Part shown: positions 1 through 11,752 of the stretch, piece by piece
Layout: the number at the start of each line of letters is the position of its first letter
How positions within the stretch are numbered: the stretch's first letter is position 1
Source: Climacium dendroides
Lineage: Eukaryota > Streptophyta > Bryopsida > Hypnales > Climaciaceae
Length of the DNA stretch: 64,000 nucleotides
NCBI GenBank assembly: GCA_950106755.1
Contig: OX467084.1
Span: 3,410,001-3,474,000, forward strand
Reading direction: 5' to 3'
The notes under the pieces: generated by a model
Told to the model about the DNA's origin: nothing
The model's database searches: none
What the model saw: the letters and a program-made list of their open reading frames with translations, nothing else
Program-made: the position numbers and the translations under genes

Positions 1-94
1 GGAAAAACCTAGACCATTAAGTTTCCATTAATCTCAAAATAAAGCAACTAAGCACAACTCCTAAAATTCAATTAAGGTCCACTAGTGGCTCCTA

Positions 95-534
95 TTAGCA
101 TGCTTTCACCCTACTAGGTTCTCTATCTAGCTCTACTTCCAACATCTCTAGATGCAATCCAACGAAGTTCTGGTCATCTCCAACATCGGTCATAGTAGGC
201 ATGCATTCCTTCACTTGTAGTTGTCCGCATCTGCCCCTAACGTCTGTGCGACATACTACCTTCCACCTCGGCCTCTTTGTATCATCGGATAGAAAAACTT
301 GTTGACAATGCAAGGGAAAAGTGAAAGAGTCGGCATGAACTTTTCCATCTATGCAGTTGAATTTGGCCAAGGTGAATCCATATACGTCTCTCTTGATGTT
401 AGGATAACGTACATCAATAGGAGTGCGAATCCAATCACATACAAGAACAGTCGTGCAGTGATTTTGGTAGTCTAACTCCAAAATCTCTTCAATGTATTCC
501 ACATAATCCTTGCTTACTTCTATAGGGCGCCCAT
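95..534 (-). pseudogene. CACTA-2 transposase, C-terminal piece (DUF4216-like)
   Basis: This is the last part of a plant CACTA (En/Spm) transposase. Read from 534 down, the frame opens GRPIEVSKDYVEYIEEILEL and ends at a stop at 95-97. It aligns residue by residue with exon 3 of the intact transposase at 23770-24499 (DVSGHYVGVLKDILKLDY, then a conserved CEW/CDW and a VFF/VFL-DD segment). The upstream part of the same protein lies at 45168-49441 on the same strand. The two halves are in frame across the CCCAT duplication at 530-534 and 45168-45172. The gap between them is the nested insertion of element A. The remaining half has stops and is not functional. Confidence 0.85.
530..534. repeat. Target duplication of element A, left copy (CCCAT)
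   Basis: The sequence CCCAT directly precedes the TG end of element A. It recurs at 45168-45172 directly after the CA end. Counting one copy, the CACTA-2 transposase frame continues across the site. Confidence 0.85.
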
Positions 535-1273
535 TGTGGGAGCATGGAAATCTTGTTTTTAGGTTTAGAAGGGAAATAAGGGGATTAGAGCTCCTTACTC
601 CCTATTTTTTTTCATTTTTCTTTAGAAAAGTAGACCATAAGTAGTTAGGAACCGGATACCAGAATAGGGTTACTCTAGAATAGATAATAGTGTTAACAAA
701 AGTAACCGGAAACCGAAAACCGAAAACCCGGAAACGGCATAGTTAGGTCAAGAATAGGTCAGAAAGAGTTTTATCGGAAACCGGAAAACAGAAGAAAAGA
801 GAGGACCGGAGACTGAAAATGGATGGCAGACGATCCAGGCATAACGGGTGCCTACCTAGTTCTAGACCACATTCGAGAGCAGGTCTAGTTTTCGGGAAAC
901 GGTCACCTGTAACGTTCTCAGGTGAATGAAGCCCTAGAAAGTTAAAATAGAAGGGGCAGGTGGCTGAGACCTCCTTTTGCCGGGAAACTGCCTTAAGAAG
1001 AGACTGGTGAGGAGCATCCACGGTGTCTTTATAGGTCAGCTAAAGAAAGAGTTACGGGTTCATATATTCTAGTTTACGGTCCAGATTAAAGAACAACGGG
1101 TCTCAAGAGGAGAGCGCGCTTACAAGTTCACGCATGAGTGTTAGAATTAGAAGTGTATTATTGAAGCAACTCTTGAGGAGGATCCTTGAGCGCAGTGAGA
1201 AGATTAGAGCGCTAATAATTGTGAGACCCCAAAGAGTGATTTCGGTCACTAAGAGGTTTAGAGGAAGCAGTCC
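535..1273 (+). other. Element A 5' leader, non-coding
   Basis: I find no convincing gene here. The first 250 bases match the 5' end of element G (minus strand, 34667 downward) nearly base for base, so this is the element's own 5' region. It is rich in CCGGAAAC words. A weak TATA-like TTTATAGG lies at 1027-1034, and the coding frame opens at 1274. Confidence 0.6.
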
Positions 1274-1938
1274 ATGATGGTGAGAGAAGAGGTAGCTGTG
1301 TCCTTACGCATGGTGAAGCCGGTAGTACTGGCTGATCCAAGGGAGAAAGCGGAGCTAGAAGAAGACCTCCGGCGGATGGGGTGTGAAGGCTTTTTAGCCC
1401 GGCCGTGGAACTTGAATGACGAGGAGATTGTGAAGGAGGTAATCGGCGCACCATTGAAGAAATGGAAGGGGACGTCGAGGAGCCGACCCGAGGATTGGAC
1501 TCCAACACTATGGCGGGAGATGTACGATTTCAAGAAGACGGACAAGGGACCGGCTTCACGGACGGACCGTTTCTTAGTTGGTAAGTTCCAGAATCCTCCA
1601 ACGAAGAAAGATGGCTTCTCTATAGCAGAATGCATAAATGTTAGAGAGAAACGAGTAATGAAGTATCTTGCAGCCATCCTTAGTCCAGAGCGGCCAAATA
1701 GGATTACGGTCACCCTAGCAAACACTATTTTTGGTGCATTGTCGGGTGATCGGAAAGTAGATTGGGGAGTAGTGATGAGAGATCAAATAAAGAGGTTGGT
1801 AGGAGGCATAGGGAAGTCTAAACCTTCCCCTATAACCCCTTTTCTCTATCACTTGTATCAAGCACATGGTTGGTTTACGAATAGAGAGTTAGATTCATAC
1901 GATACAGCCAAAGCCATGTCGGAATTCGAAATAGAAGA
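1274..1938 (+). pseudogene. Element A gag-like gene, N-terminal part
   Basis: The frame starts MMVREEVAVS and holds the family's N-terminal signature: acidic E...EDL, MGCEGFLARPW, then a TLWREMYDF box and a GKF...KDGF box. These are followed by a well conserved core, ITVTLANTIFGALSG.RKVDWG, and YHLYQ. The core resembles in layout the putative plant transposon protein domain (Transposase_32 type); that link is inference. The frame is interrupted at codon GA|T by element B and resumes at 26931. It probably encodes a structural or accessory retroelement protein. The catalytic domains of polymerase, integrase or protease are not present. Confidence 0.75.
1934..1938. repeat. Target duplication of element B, left copy (GAAGA)
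   Basis: GAAGA precedes the TG end of element B and recurs at 26926-26930 after the CA end. Keeping one copy restores the element A reading frame (GA|C CCG GAT). Confidence 0.85.
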
Positions 1939-2203
1939 TGTGACAACTCATATTTTTTATTTTTCTTTGTTTACCTTTTTGAGTGGAACAGAAGTTAGAA
2001 ATAGGTATCCGGATTCATCTAAAGGGAGAAAGATAAATAAAAAATAGTCACAAGAAGACCTTACGGAACTAATCCGGTTTTAGGTAGATGCGAATCGGAT
2101 TAGATTTCCAACCGGATTCTCCTTGACCGGATTGGAGAGAACCGGATGTCAAGAACCGGACCGGATATCCGACCGGTCATAAAGACAGTCCAGGGCGTCA
2201 GGA

Positions 2204-2237
2204 CTATATAAAGCCTGACCCTGCCCATTTTCAGGTC
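2204..2237 (+). promoter_or_regulatory. Element B first TATA box, upstream of its gene
   Basis: CTATATAAAG at 2204-2213 lies about 310 bp upstream of the ATG at 2524. A weak dyad (CCTGA...TCAGG) follows it. The same box is kept in element D at 40517-40526. Its position fits a promoter for the gag-like gene. Confidence 0.6.
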
Positions 2238-2523
2238 TCTGGATTTCCACGTGTTGTCGTGTTTTGATTTAGCGCCTGACGTTTTTATTGTTGACCACGG
2301 CAAGGAAGAGAAAGTACAAGAGGGTCCGGAAGTGAGTAAGGGGTGTGAGACGGAGAGATCTCCTTCGGACATGAGTGGGTGAGACCTTGAGTGCGAGCGG
2401 ATACGTGAGAGATTGACAGTGTGAGCACGCCAGTAGGTTAGTTTACAGGCGGAGCAGAACATCTGAGTGTTGGCGCTCCCTTGTTAGGACTGTAGAGAGT
2501 GAAAACCGGGTAGAGCTACCCTC

Positions 2524-3948
2524 ATGCCGCGGCTAAACCAAAAGAGAGGTTCTAACACCCTGCCCCCGAGTGAAGTAAAGCTTAGAAAAGTGGTTCCGGT
2601 CACGCTGACCAAGGAACCGGAACAGGGAGAACTCAGAGAGGATTTATCGTTGATGGGTTGTCAGGGGTTAGCTTTGAAGCCTTAGGGTTTCAAAGATGAG
2701 AGGATGGTTAGAGAAATCCTGAGTGGCGTATCGAATCAGTTCGATAACACCTTGAGAGGGAATCCGGTCCAATGGACCGAGGCTTTGTGGCGGGACGTAT
2801 ACGGATTCCGGCCAGGAGGACTCGGGCTTGCCAACCGGAAGGATGATTTCGTCCAGGGCAAGTTCAGAAGCGTAGTGAATCCGAAGGATGGCTACGCGGT
2901 CGAAAACTGCCTCGATGACCGGGAGCGACGCCTACTCTAGTTCCTGGTTCCAGTTTTGCATCCGGAAAAGCCCACCAGGGTGACTATCACCCTAGCTAAC
3001 ACGATCTTCGGAGCGCTGAGCGGAACCCGAAAAGTAGACTGGGGCCAGATCTTTTTTGATCTGGTGTCCCAACTTACTACAAGAGTGGGGAGAAGTAAGG
3101 CTACCCCACTGTGCCTTTATATGTACCACCTCTACCAGCAATAGGAACTGCTGACGGAAGTGGAGCTGAAGGTGTGGAAGGCCCAGGAGCGGACCATGAA
3201 GTACGGAGAATCCGAGTCCGACCAAGAAGTGGATTCCGGAAACGAAACCGAGGAGGAGGAAGAAGAAGAAGAGGAAGAGGAGGAACCGTATGTCCCCGCC
3301 AAGAGGCAGAAGACCACGCTGACTCGGAATCGAGGAACGCCCCCGGGACATCCGCGTCCGCGTAGAGGTGAGACTCCAACCGGACCGGATGTGGCATCTG
3401 GATTGGGAACCGCAGATCCGTTCGACGAGTTGGTTGGGATCCTCTACGAAATCCGGGCGGATTGGGAAGTTAAGAAGCGGACGCTCGGGGAGATCGCGGA
3501 ATTAATCGGAGCGGAACCAGACAGTCAGTTGCCGCGGAAGGTGGCTGAGAGTGTTATCAATCTGGAAGAGCTCCGGAAGATGAAGGAGGACAGCAAGCGG
3601 CAGCACAATGAGGTGGACACCCTCAAGGCTGAGCTTTTCGCGTTGCTCGAGAACGCCACCGCGACAAAGGAGATGGCGGAGGAAATGAAGAAGTTGGCCA
3701 CAGCAGTGAAGGACGTGCTTGGAGGACCCGGAGCCGCGGTCACCAAGGCGCGCCTGTTCGAAGAGGAGGTGCACAAGGACAAGAAGATATCCGGAACCAG
3801 GGTGGTGCACATCCTCACCGATTTTGAGGAGCACATGGAGAAGCTCCTATCCAAGGCACGGGAGTCAGCAGACCGGATCGTGGAGAGCAGCCAGAAGTTG
3901 ACAGAAGTTCCGATCCGGCTCTCTGAAATTTCTCTTCCGGACTTGTTT
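2524..3948 (+). pseudogene. Element B gag-like gene, main part
   Basis: The frame starts MPRLNQKRGSN and follows the family plan: RKVVPV and E..LREDLSLMGCQGL, LWRDVYGF, a KF....NPKDGYAV box, ITLANTIFGALSG.RKVDWG, and YHLYQQ. Next come a run of about 12 glutamates (near 3250-3290), a basic PAKRQK patch, RADWEVK.RTL.EIAELIG, and a long coiled coil. It ends with KARLFEEEVHKDKKISGT and HILTDFEE. In-frame TAG codons fall near 2683, at 2938-2940 and near 3142, so this copy is dead. The last 85 codons lie beyond the CACTA insertion at 25528-25782. The protein is probably nucleic-acid or assembly related (inference). Confidence 0.8.
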
Positions 3949-3962
3949 CACTAGAAGAAAAA
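3949..3962 (+). repeat. CACTA-1 left terminal inverted repeat
   Basis: The 14-bp repeat CACTAGAAGAAAAA matches the other end exactly. Beyond 14 bp the two ends differ, but both quickly reach TTGCAAC words. Confidence 0.92.
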
Positions 3963-4189
3963 GCAGGGTTTTGCAACTGCGTTTTGTGACTGATTTGCAG
4001 TCGTATGAGACGTTTGCGACTTGGTGATATTCTGGAGTCCGTAGTCGCAGTGGACAAGTCGCATGAGTTGCACTGCAGTCGCGAGGATGTTTGTCATTCG
4101 ATAGGCAATGGAGAACTTCGTCGATGAACTGCTGTGACGTGGTTGCTGATGTGGTATTCACTGCCGCGTAACTACATTTCACTCACTTG

Positions 4190-5480
4190 TGACTTGTTTT
4201 CAACTTGTATGCGACTTGATTGTAATTCATCTATAACTTCAATGCCACTCCTATGCAACTTCATTTGAACTTCTGGTAGACTTCATGCAACTTCTGTGCA
4301 ACTAGATTGCACCTTGCTTGAAACTTTAGTGCAACTGAAATGCAAGTTCTTTGCAACTGGAATACAACTAGAATGCAACTGGAATGTAATTATTTGCACT
4401 CCTATGTTCCAACTCTTGTGCAACTGCAATGCAACTTATTCCTACCTTTCGGAGAACTGGATTGCAACTCACTTGCAACTCCTGTGCAACTAAAATGCGA
4501 CTAGTTTGCAACTTCAATGCAACTTATTTGCAACTCTTGTTCAACTAGAATGCAACTTCAGTGCAACTAGAAAGCAACTCATTTGTAACTCCTTTTCAAC
4601 TATAATGCAATTCGTTTGCAACCTCTGGGCAACTTATTTCCAACTGAAATGCGACTTATTTCTAACTTCTGTGTTACTAAAATGCAACTCATTTGCAACT
4701 CCTATTCAACTATAATGGAATTCATTTGCCACTTTTGGGCAACTAATTTTCAACTTCAATGCGACTTATTTTCCAGCTTCTGTGCAACTGAAGTGCAACG
4801 AATTTGCAACTCTTGTACAACTACAATGCAACTTATGTCCAACTTTCATTGCAACTCCTGTACGACTAGAATGTAACTTCTTCCCAACTTTGTTTGCAAC
4901 TCCTGTACAACTAACTAGAATGCAACTTCTTTCTTACTTTTATGCAACTCCTGTACAACTTGAATGCAACTGATTTCCAACTTTTGTGCAACTAGGATGC
5001 AACTTACTAGAATGCAACTGAATTCCAACTTGTATGCAACTGCATGCAACTTCTTTCCAACTTCTGTGCAATTAGAATGCAACTTATTTCCAACTTCTAT
5101 GCCACTGGAATGCAACTTCTCTGCAACTCTTATTGAATTGGATTGGAACTTCCTTGCAACTCATTTGCAACTCTTATCAAACTAGAATGCAACTTATTTG
5201 CAACGTTTTTGCAACTGGAATGCAACTTCTGCGCAACTGGATTGCAACTTCGATGCAACTGGAATGCAACTTGTGTACTACTGCATTGCAACTTCTTTGC
5301 TACTGGAATGCAACTTCTCTGCAACTTCTGTGCAACGAGAATGCAACTTCTGTGCAACTATGATGCTACTTCTGTGCAACTAGAATGCAACTTCTTTGCA
5401 ACTTTCGTACAATTGGAAAGCAACTTTTGTGCAACTATTATTTGCGACTACATTGTAACTTACTTGCGACTACATTGTTA
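4190..5480 (+). repeat. CACTA-1 left subterminal array of TTGCAACT motifs
   Basis: About 1.3 kb is made of closely spaced TGCAACT/TTGCAACT words, separated by 8-14 variable bases (often CTNGAA or TTCTGTG). In En/Spm elements such subterminal repeats bind TnpA. The open frames through this region (for example 4296-4493 and 5133-5363) read as repetitive MQLxCN peptides and are by-products of the repeat. Confidence 0.85.
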
Positions 5481-5795
5481 CTAACTTGCAACTTCTATCT
5501 ATGGTAGTCTTCTCAAAATCTCTGCAACGCACACAACAGCCTTACACTTCTTCTATAGAACTCAAATATTACCCTTCTACATCTTATTTTAATTTGTTTA
5601 CAAGTCTTGCAACACTCATGTAACTAACTATAACAATGCTAAAAATTCGATGTGGCTTACAATACTGCCATTTTTTACAAAACAAAACAACTACATGAAA
5701 TAGTTATAAACCATCGGCACACACAGTGTGCACATGCTGCAAACAACATTCGTAAATGGTTCCATGTCTTTCAAATACATCATTGATCATGATCC

Positions 5796-8517
5796 CTATT
5801 TGCCGCCAACCTTTCCTTTGCAGTCTGAAGGAATTAAACCAGCAACACTAGCAATGACTGCTATGTACTGTTCTTCCCAGATTGTATTTGCACCCACCAC
5901 ATCTTTCAATTTATATTCATCTCCATTAGGATTAGGATGCATTAGATCAACAAAAACCCTTGGTGCATGAGCAACGTCAAGCCTATACCACCTATCCGGA
6001 ATAGGTTGTCCATGGTACATTTGAGGGCCTGCACCACCACCTACACTCGTGATAGTTCCTGATGCTACTATTTGCTGTGGGACTGAAGGATTCAGAAGTG
6101 AGACTCGTTGTCCTATTACAAACTGCACCACATAAGAAGAAATCAAAAATATTCTTAAGAAAAAGTACAGAAAAAAATTTGTAATGATAGAAAAAAACCA
6201 TCTAGAAAAGGACATTGTGAAAGTTCTATACATGTGTTACTCACTTTGTGTTTTTTTGGAGATTCCACATTTCGACGTCGTGTAGGTTGCATCTTCATCC
6301 TTAAGATTTCCTTCTTCGCTGCAGGCTTCTGCAACTACATACCACAATCACAGTCAGTGCATCCACAAAAATTACAAGCACAAAAGAATTCATAGTAGTC
6401 TTTTCAAATTCAAATCACTTGTCTTATGCTTTTCTCTCTCACCTCTCGATCCTTCCCTCTTCTTAGCCGTGAAGAGATGGAACCTTCATTGACAAGATTC
6501 TGCGGGACTTCATTAATGGCGGTATTACTATTCAGTACCACTAAGTCAACTTGAGCATCAGTGGTGCCTTCAACATCTCTCACTTTTCGTTGTGGACTAT
6601 CGTGTTCTTCCATTCCAACAATCTCTTTAGTGGTCTGTTCACCTTCTCCAGGCTCCAAGGTAGAGTTCACTATTAACTCATCTAGATCAGTACTCGCATT
6701 TATCTCTTCTCATGTTGGGTGAGTAGGCTGTATACAAGCAAAGTCATATGGATCAACAACATTGATCTCTCCAGTAGCTACAATAGGGTCTACTGGGTTG
6801 GTAGCTACAACAGAATCTACTGAATTGACAATGACAACAGGATCTGATGTTGTCTGCTTTAAAAATTTCAACAACGCTAACTGCATCCCTTCAACAGCCT
6901 TGGTATTTCGATCTGTACTTGCCAACACATCAACTCGAAAGTCTTAAAATTCATCAAGTCTTTGTTCCAAAGCCATCACTTTTGCATGGAGTGAAGAAGA
7001 TACCACCTGTGTTTCACACACAAACACAAAAAAATAATTTAACATGTTCATATAAGGTAAGATTATTATGCGACTTCTATACAAGTGCTACTGAACTTCA
7101 AGTACTACACTGAACACTTAACTATTGTTTACAACTTTTATGACTTGTGCATGACTACGATAACATATTTTTAGATTGTAACTTATGAACAACATTTTAA
7201 TGAGTACTCTACAACTTCTATGAGATTCCTACTCACAAAAAAAAACGAACTCAAATGATGAAGCCTACTTACCGATGACCCTAAAGCTTGCAATCCTTCT
7301 GCAATGTCAGTGAGGCTAGGACTTCCTTCACTCCCTTTTGTCTGATAGAAGGCCAACATTTCTTTATTTTGTTAAAATGATTTGGAAAGATGATACAAAA
7401 CATTAACAAATTCAATTGCACAAACACTATCAAAGTCAACAATTTGCATGAAAAAAGGCTAACCACATCATATTCTTCCCCTGCCTTCCCTCGTCGCCTA
7501 CGTTTAGAAACATTCTGCACTTTCCTCCGGGCATTGGTCATCATCTTAGATTTCTTCACTTGATCACCTCCACTCCAGTATTCCTTCAACCGCTTCCACT
7601 GGCTAGGGTGAATACACACTGGACAATCGTCATCTTTTCCTGGAACACATAATTTCTTCAACTTATGCCTCTCATTCTTCAAAAACCTTTGCATTGCGTT
7701 CCGAAAACCCATGTTGCTAAGGGAATTTCCCAAATATTCGAACTCATTATCCATGGTGTCCCTCAACTGTTGTAAAGTGTGGGGCTTGTGTTCACTCCAG
7801 TCAATGACGCTCACATCAAGGATCAAAGGGGCAAAGGCCCTCATACTTTGATCCCAAGCACTCTTCCCGGAAGAAGATGTATCAATCTCTCCATTCAAAT
7901 TCACATGCACTACACTTGGTTTCTTCCCAATGTCACTTCTAGCTTTTGATTTCTTCTCATACTCTTTCTGCATTTGGCGCCTAGTAGAACGCCCCATACT
8001 ATCTGACTGCCCTTTGCATGCAGTTGATTGTGAAGGAACCCTAGCAACTTCGGATTCAACCACAGCCCGCTCCGGTTGTGGCACTGGTTGTCTTGTACCA
8101 TGACCACAAGGAAGCATAGGATTCACAAGTCTTGCACATTTCTTCCTGTTACTCAAGGCTTCCTCACCATCATCTTTGCATTCGTTGGCTTTGTTCCCTG
8201 CAAGACAAGAGTATAATACCATTAGTATTGTTTGAATTTAGAATAAATATAGAAATCAAAGTCAATTTCCATATAACCTTTTATTTTCTTGAAAGGAAAT
8301 TCATATCTATAAAATTCATCAAAACTCACCATCTTCATTGATGTAAGAGTTAGATGTGTTGGTCTCCTCTGAAGTGGACATGTCATCTTCGTGGCTTGCA
8401 CCTACATTGATAGCCTCTGTGGCTTTGTTGTCGACTCTTCTATTCTTACGAGTAGGCAACGGCTGAAGTTGAACTTCACGGTCCTTCGTACGCTTCCGCT
8501 TTGAAATAGAAGCTCCA
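5796..8517 (-). pseudogene. TnpA-like gene of CACTA-1 (Transposase_24 and Tnp1-like parts)
   Basis: Spliced exons can be read at about 8517-8330, 8197-7465, 7341-7273, about 7000-6410, a short exon near 6320-6245, and about 6125-5796. The second exon has the Ptta/En/Spm signature W.RLKEYWSGGDQVKKSKMM followed by a basic RRKVQNVSKRRRRGK. The last exon has the Tnp1-type end (VSLLNPSVPQQIVASGTITS, WYRLDV, and an IWEEQYIAVI tail). This is the DNA-binding partner that recognises subterminal repeats in the family. The fourth exon has two in-frame stops (TAA after RLDEF; TGA after QPTHPT), so the copy is probably defective unless splicing avoids them. The true start codon was not found. Confidence 0.7.
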
Positions 8518-8599
8518 CTACAAATAAACTAGCAATTTCATTAGCAAAAAATGCAAAGCACAAATACACTTGTCAATGAAACTGCAGGAAATTTCCAAT

Positions 8600-8820
8600 A
8601 CTACAATAACACTTCAGCTAGAACACTAAGTTGCAACTACTTTACAAAAACACTACAATTACATTGCAACGAGAATGGGCGTAATTTGTAATTGCACTGT
8701 CACTAATTTTCAACTTCATTACAACTATTTTGCATCTACGAATTGGGACCTACATTGCAAGTACATGACAAGTATAGTACAACTACTATGTAATTTCAAG
8801 AACTTAACCACCTACTAATG
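8600..8820. repeat. Scattered subterminal-type motifs (GCAACT, ACTACAAT)
   Basis: Upstream of the TnpA-like exons the sequence again holds loose TTGCAACTAC, ACATTGCAAC and CTACATTGCAAG words like those in the arrays at both ends. No gene was seen. Confidence 0.4.
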
Positions 8821-9239
8821 CAGAGCATTATTTCATTCCTGTTAGTCCTTTCCAAACAAATGCCAAAAGTAATCAGGATGTGGACATTATGACCATTAAT
8901 AGCAGCCGGATGACAACGTATATTGGGAAAGGTGTAGCTCGATCATTTTTTCCTAGTTCAAATACAGACGAGGACCGAGTTCTGAGAATGCGTCGATTAA
9001 CTTGATTCACAACAAAATTTCCACAGAGAGGATAGTCTCATAGGAGTACAAGAAGACTATAGCGAACTCCAAGTTCCAATTTCTAGAGAGTCTCTTACAA
9101 TTCCTTTGCTTCTTCTTCAATTGGTTGTATGGCAGCAGCTAGCTCCGCTATTCTGGCATCTCGACGCAATTCCATCTCTGTCTTCTGATAGTCACTAGAA
9201 GCCATGTCGTCCAAATTCTACTAACCTGCATCCAAAGTC

Positions 9240-10430
9240 GCACAGTCAATGTGAGGTCACGAAGACAATTCAATGCAGAATTAAAATTCATTTAACATTG
9301 AAGACGAGCACAACCTGCAACAAGTTGCAGATGAGAGGACCACAACTTGCAAGTGTAGTCCACAAACGAAAGAAATTCAAAACGAGTAATGCTTCTGTAC
9401 TCACGTCTGTACAGAGCTGAATTCTTAAACTCACGAAGGCGACGAACGCAACTTCAGCCACAGGCTCTGAAGCTCTCAAAATTAATCCATGTCGACCAAA
9501 TTCCACTCACCTGCATCCACAGTCACACAATGAATGTGAGGCCACGAAAGGGAATTCAATGCAGAATTAAAATTCATTGAACATCGAAGACGAGCACAAC
9601 CAGCAAGAAACTGAACATCAGAGGGCCACAACTTGCAACTGAAGGCAAGAAACGAAAGAAATTCAAAAGTATGTCGTTCGAGAGACAAACCTATGAAATC
9701 GTAATGCTTCTGTGCTCACATTTGTACAAAGCTGAATTTTGCAACTCACGAAGGTGTGGAACGCGACTGCAGCCAACAAAATCACCTCATGAGGGCTCTG
9801 AAGCTCGCAGAATTTGACGACGACTGGCTGCCAACGTTGTCCTCCCCTGTACACACAGAAATGACAGAGTACCAACATCAGACGTTCCTCAAGAGGTTAA
9901 TGAGGTACCTCTGAAAGCACCCTACGCTCATGCACAAAACACAGTCAGTATTACTCTCTTCGCAAACGAAATGCAATGAAGCTCCAACATCAATGCAGAA
10001 TTAAAATTCATGTAACATTCAAGACGAGCACAAGAAGCAAGAAACTGAACATCAGAGGGCCACAACTTGCAACTGAAGGCAAGAAACGAAAGAAATTCAA
10101 AAGTATGCCGTCCGAGAGACGAATCTAGGTTTTGTAATGCTTCTGTGCTCACGTTTGTACAAAGCTGAATTCTGCAACTCACGAAGGCGTGGAACGCAAC
10201 TGCAGCCAAGAAAATCACCTCATGCGGCCTCTGAAGCTCGCAGAATTTGACGACGACTGGCTGCCAACGTTGTCCTCCCCTGTACACACAGAAATGACAG
10301 AGTACCAAGATCTGACGTTCCTCAAGAGGTTAATGAGGTACCTCTGAAAGCACCCTACGCTCATGCAGAAAACACAGTCGGTATTACTCTCTCCGCAAAC
10401 GAAATGCAATGAAGATCCAGCATCACTCGT
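9240..10430. repeat. Tandem duplication of an approximately 435-bp segment inside CACTA-1
   Basis: Two near-identical units run from about 9560 to 9995 and from about 9995 to 10430. Both hold GAGGGCCACAACTTGCAACT, the GACGACTGGCTGCCAACG block and the TCCTCAAGAGGTTAATGAGG block. A third partial unit starts near 9240. I recognise no protein. It could be captured host DNA (a promoter or leader) that was then duplicated. Confidence 0.7.
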
Positions 10431-10439
10431 AAGCTGATT

Positions 10440-10555
10440 CCAATTCTTTCCACAGAACTTTCCAATTCCTCTGGGAGCTGTGATTCTGAACCCAGTACCT
10501 CGTACCCTCCAATTCCTCTGGGAGGTGTGATTCTAAACCTAGTACCTCATACCTT
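10440..10555. repeat. Two-copy tandem repeat, about 56-bp unit
   Basis: The words CCAATTCCTCTGGGAG, GTGATTCT and AACCCAGTACCTCGTACC occur twice in a row with few differences. Confidence 0.6.
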
Positions 10556-10994
10556 CGAATAGAACCCTAGAATTTGCGATTGAAAGTAAAATGAGATCTC
10601 ACAATCACCACAGATGGCACGCAACTTCACGCAGAGCAGAAGCCGACTGCTCCACCCCAAATCTAGCACATGAACCATACAATATTGATTTCAGGGTGAA
10701 TTCCAAACGGGTCTGATGCAAATGAAGCACAAGAGGACACCTCGTAACAATTCGTGGCTCCATAAAAACGAAAACTGAAAACCATATCTCTGGCAATACA
10801 ATTTCAAAGTATTCCACGTTACATTGCGGCAATAGAAGGTGAAGTTCGAATGAATGTGGTTAACTTACCTGAACCACGGGACAAGAAGTCTCTTTCAACG
10901 ATGCTCTCCAATATGGAGACGAGGGCGCTCACCGATCTGTAGCAGCAATCAAATACAAGCGGAAACCGTAGAAGATAGAGAACTCCCTGATATG

Positions 10995-11125
10995 CTGAGA
11001 AAGTAAGAACTGGACTTCACAAGCGAGAACTCCCTGAAGCTCTGGAAAGCGAGAACTCCCTGAAGTTTTGGACTATAGCGACCTCCCTGAAGCTTTGGAA
11101 ACCGAGAACTCCCTAACGCTTTGGA
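10995..11125. repeat. Short tandem repeat, about 34-bp unit, four copies
   Basis: The unit GAGAACTCCCTGAAGCTTTG with small variants repeats about four times. The open frame across it is a repeat artefact. Confidence 0.6.
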
Positions 11126-11391
11126 AAAGCAACACAGAACCCCAGCAAAAGCAGAGAACGATGCAACTGCAGCCCAAAGAAAGTGGTGGCAAAACAAGGG
11201 TTCTGAATCAAATTGCAGGCCTGGATCGTTGACACGTCACCTCCTACCTTTGACCGTGGCCGTGCTCGTAAGCCCGCGTTCTAGTTCATTCGTGTCACCA
11301 GGTCGCGCAAGTGTGGGAAGTGGCCCACATTCAATTTCAACGACAGCACTTGAATTCAGAGGGTGATAGTTAGAAATTCACCGTCTTAGAC

Positions 11392-11752
11392 ACATACGCC
11401 ATCCTGGAATTTATTGAAGCCTCCAAATACATGAGTTGGATGAAGGAAAGCACCGCCCGAGCCGTTCACAATCAGATGCTCGACTGATGAGGACGAACCT
11501 GACACCCGTTGGTGTCGCATGTAATTGTGAAGGTCACCAGCAAAGCGAAGACGGCACCGCCCCTTGAGATGATCCTCAATAAAATGAAAAACATTTCTCC
11601 CGGTACCACTGTCCCAATACCAATGTAACAACCAATTCGGTTCATGGGTCACCACTATGACTGAATCATTCTCCCCCACCTGATGCACATGCCAAAAGAA
11701 ACAAAATCTGAATAAGCTCATATGCTCCTCAAAGTAACCTCTTGCTTTTGGA
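11392..11752 (-). repeat. Second copy of phosphoesterase exon (copy of 14482-14838)
   Basis: This 360-bp block nearly equals 14482-14838, including the exon with THEPNW, CRLR.AGDLHNYMRH and GGAFLHPTHVF, plus the preceding intron end. It is joined directly to the 3' end of the captured gene's last exon, so that exon now ends in an unrelated KSKRLL tail and stop. It differs from the other copy at a few bases (LHWYW against LDWYW, FAGD against LTGD). Confidence 0.85.

Noticed and set aside
3111..3854. Overlapping frames on both strands across the acidic and coiled-coil part of the element B gene (also 41386-42139 in D)
   Set aside because: They are shadows of the gag-like gene. The other frames give Ser/Leu or Arg-rich strings without conserved motifs.
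4296..5484. Several open frames on both strands that read as MQLxCNxxAT repeats
   Set aside because: They are translations of the TTGCAACT subterminal array of CACTA-1. Every frame is open because the repeat lacks stops, and there is no protein-like composition.
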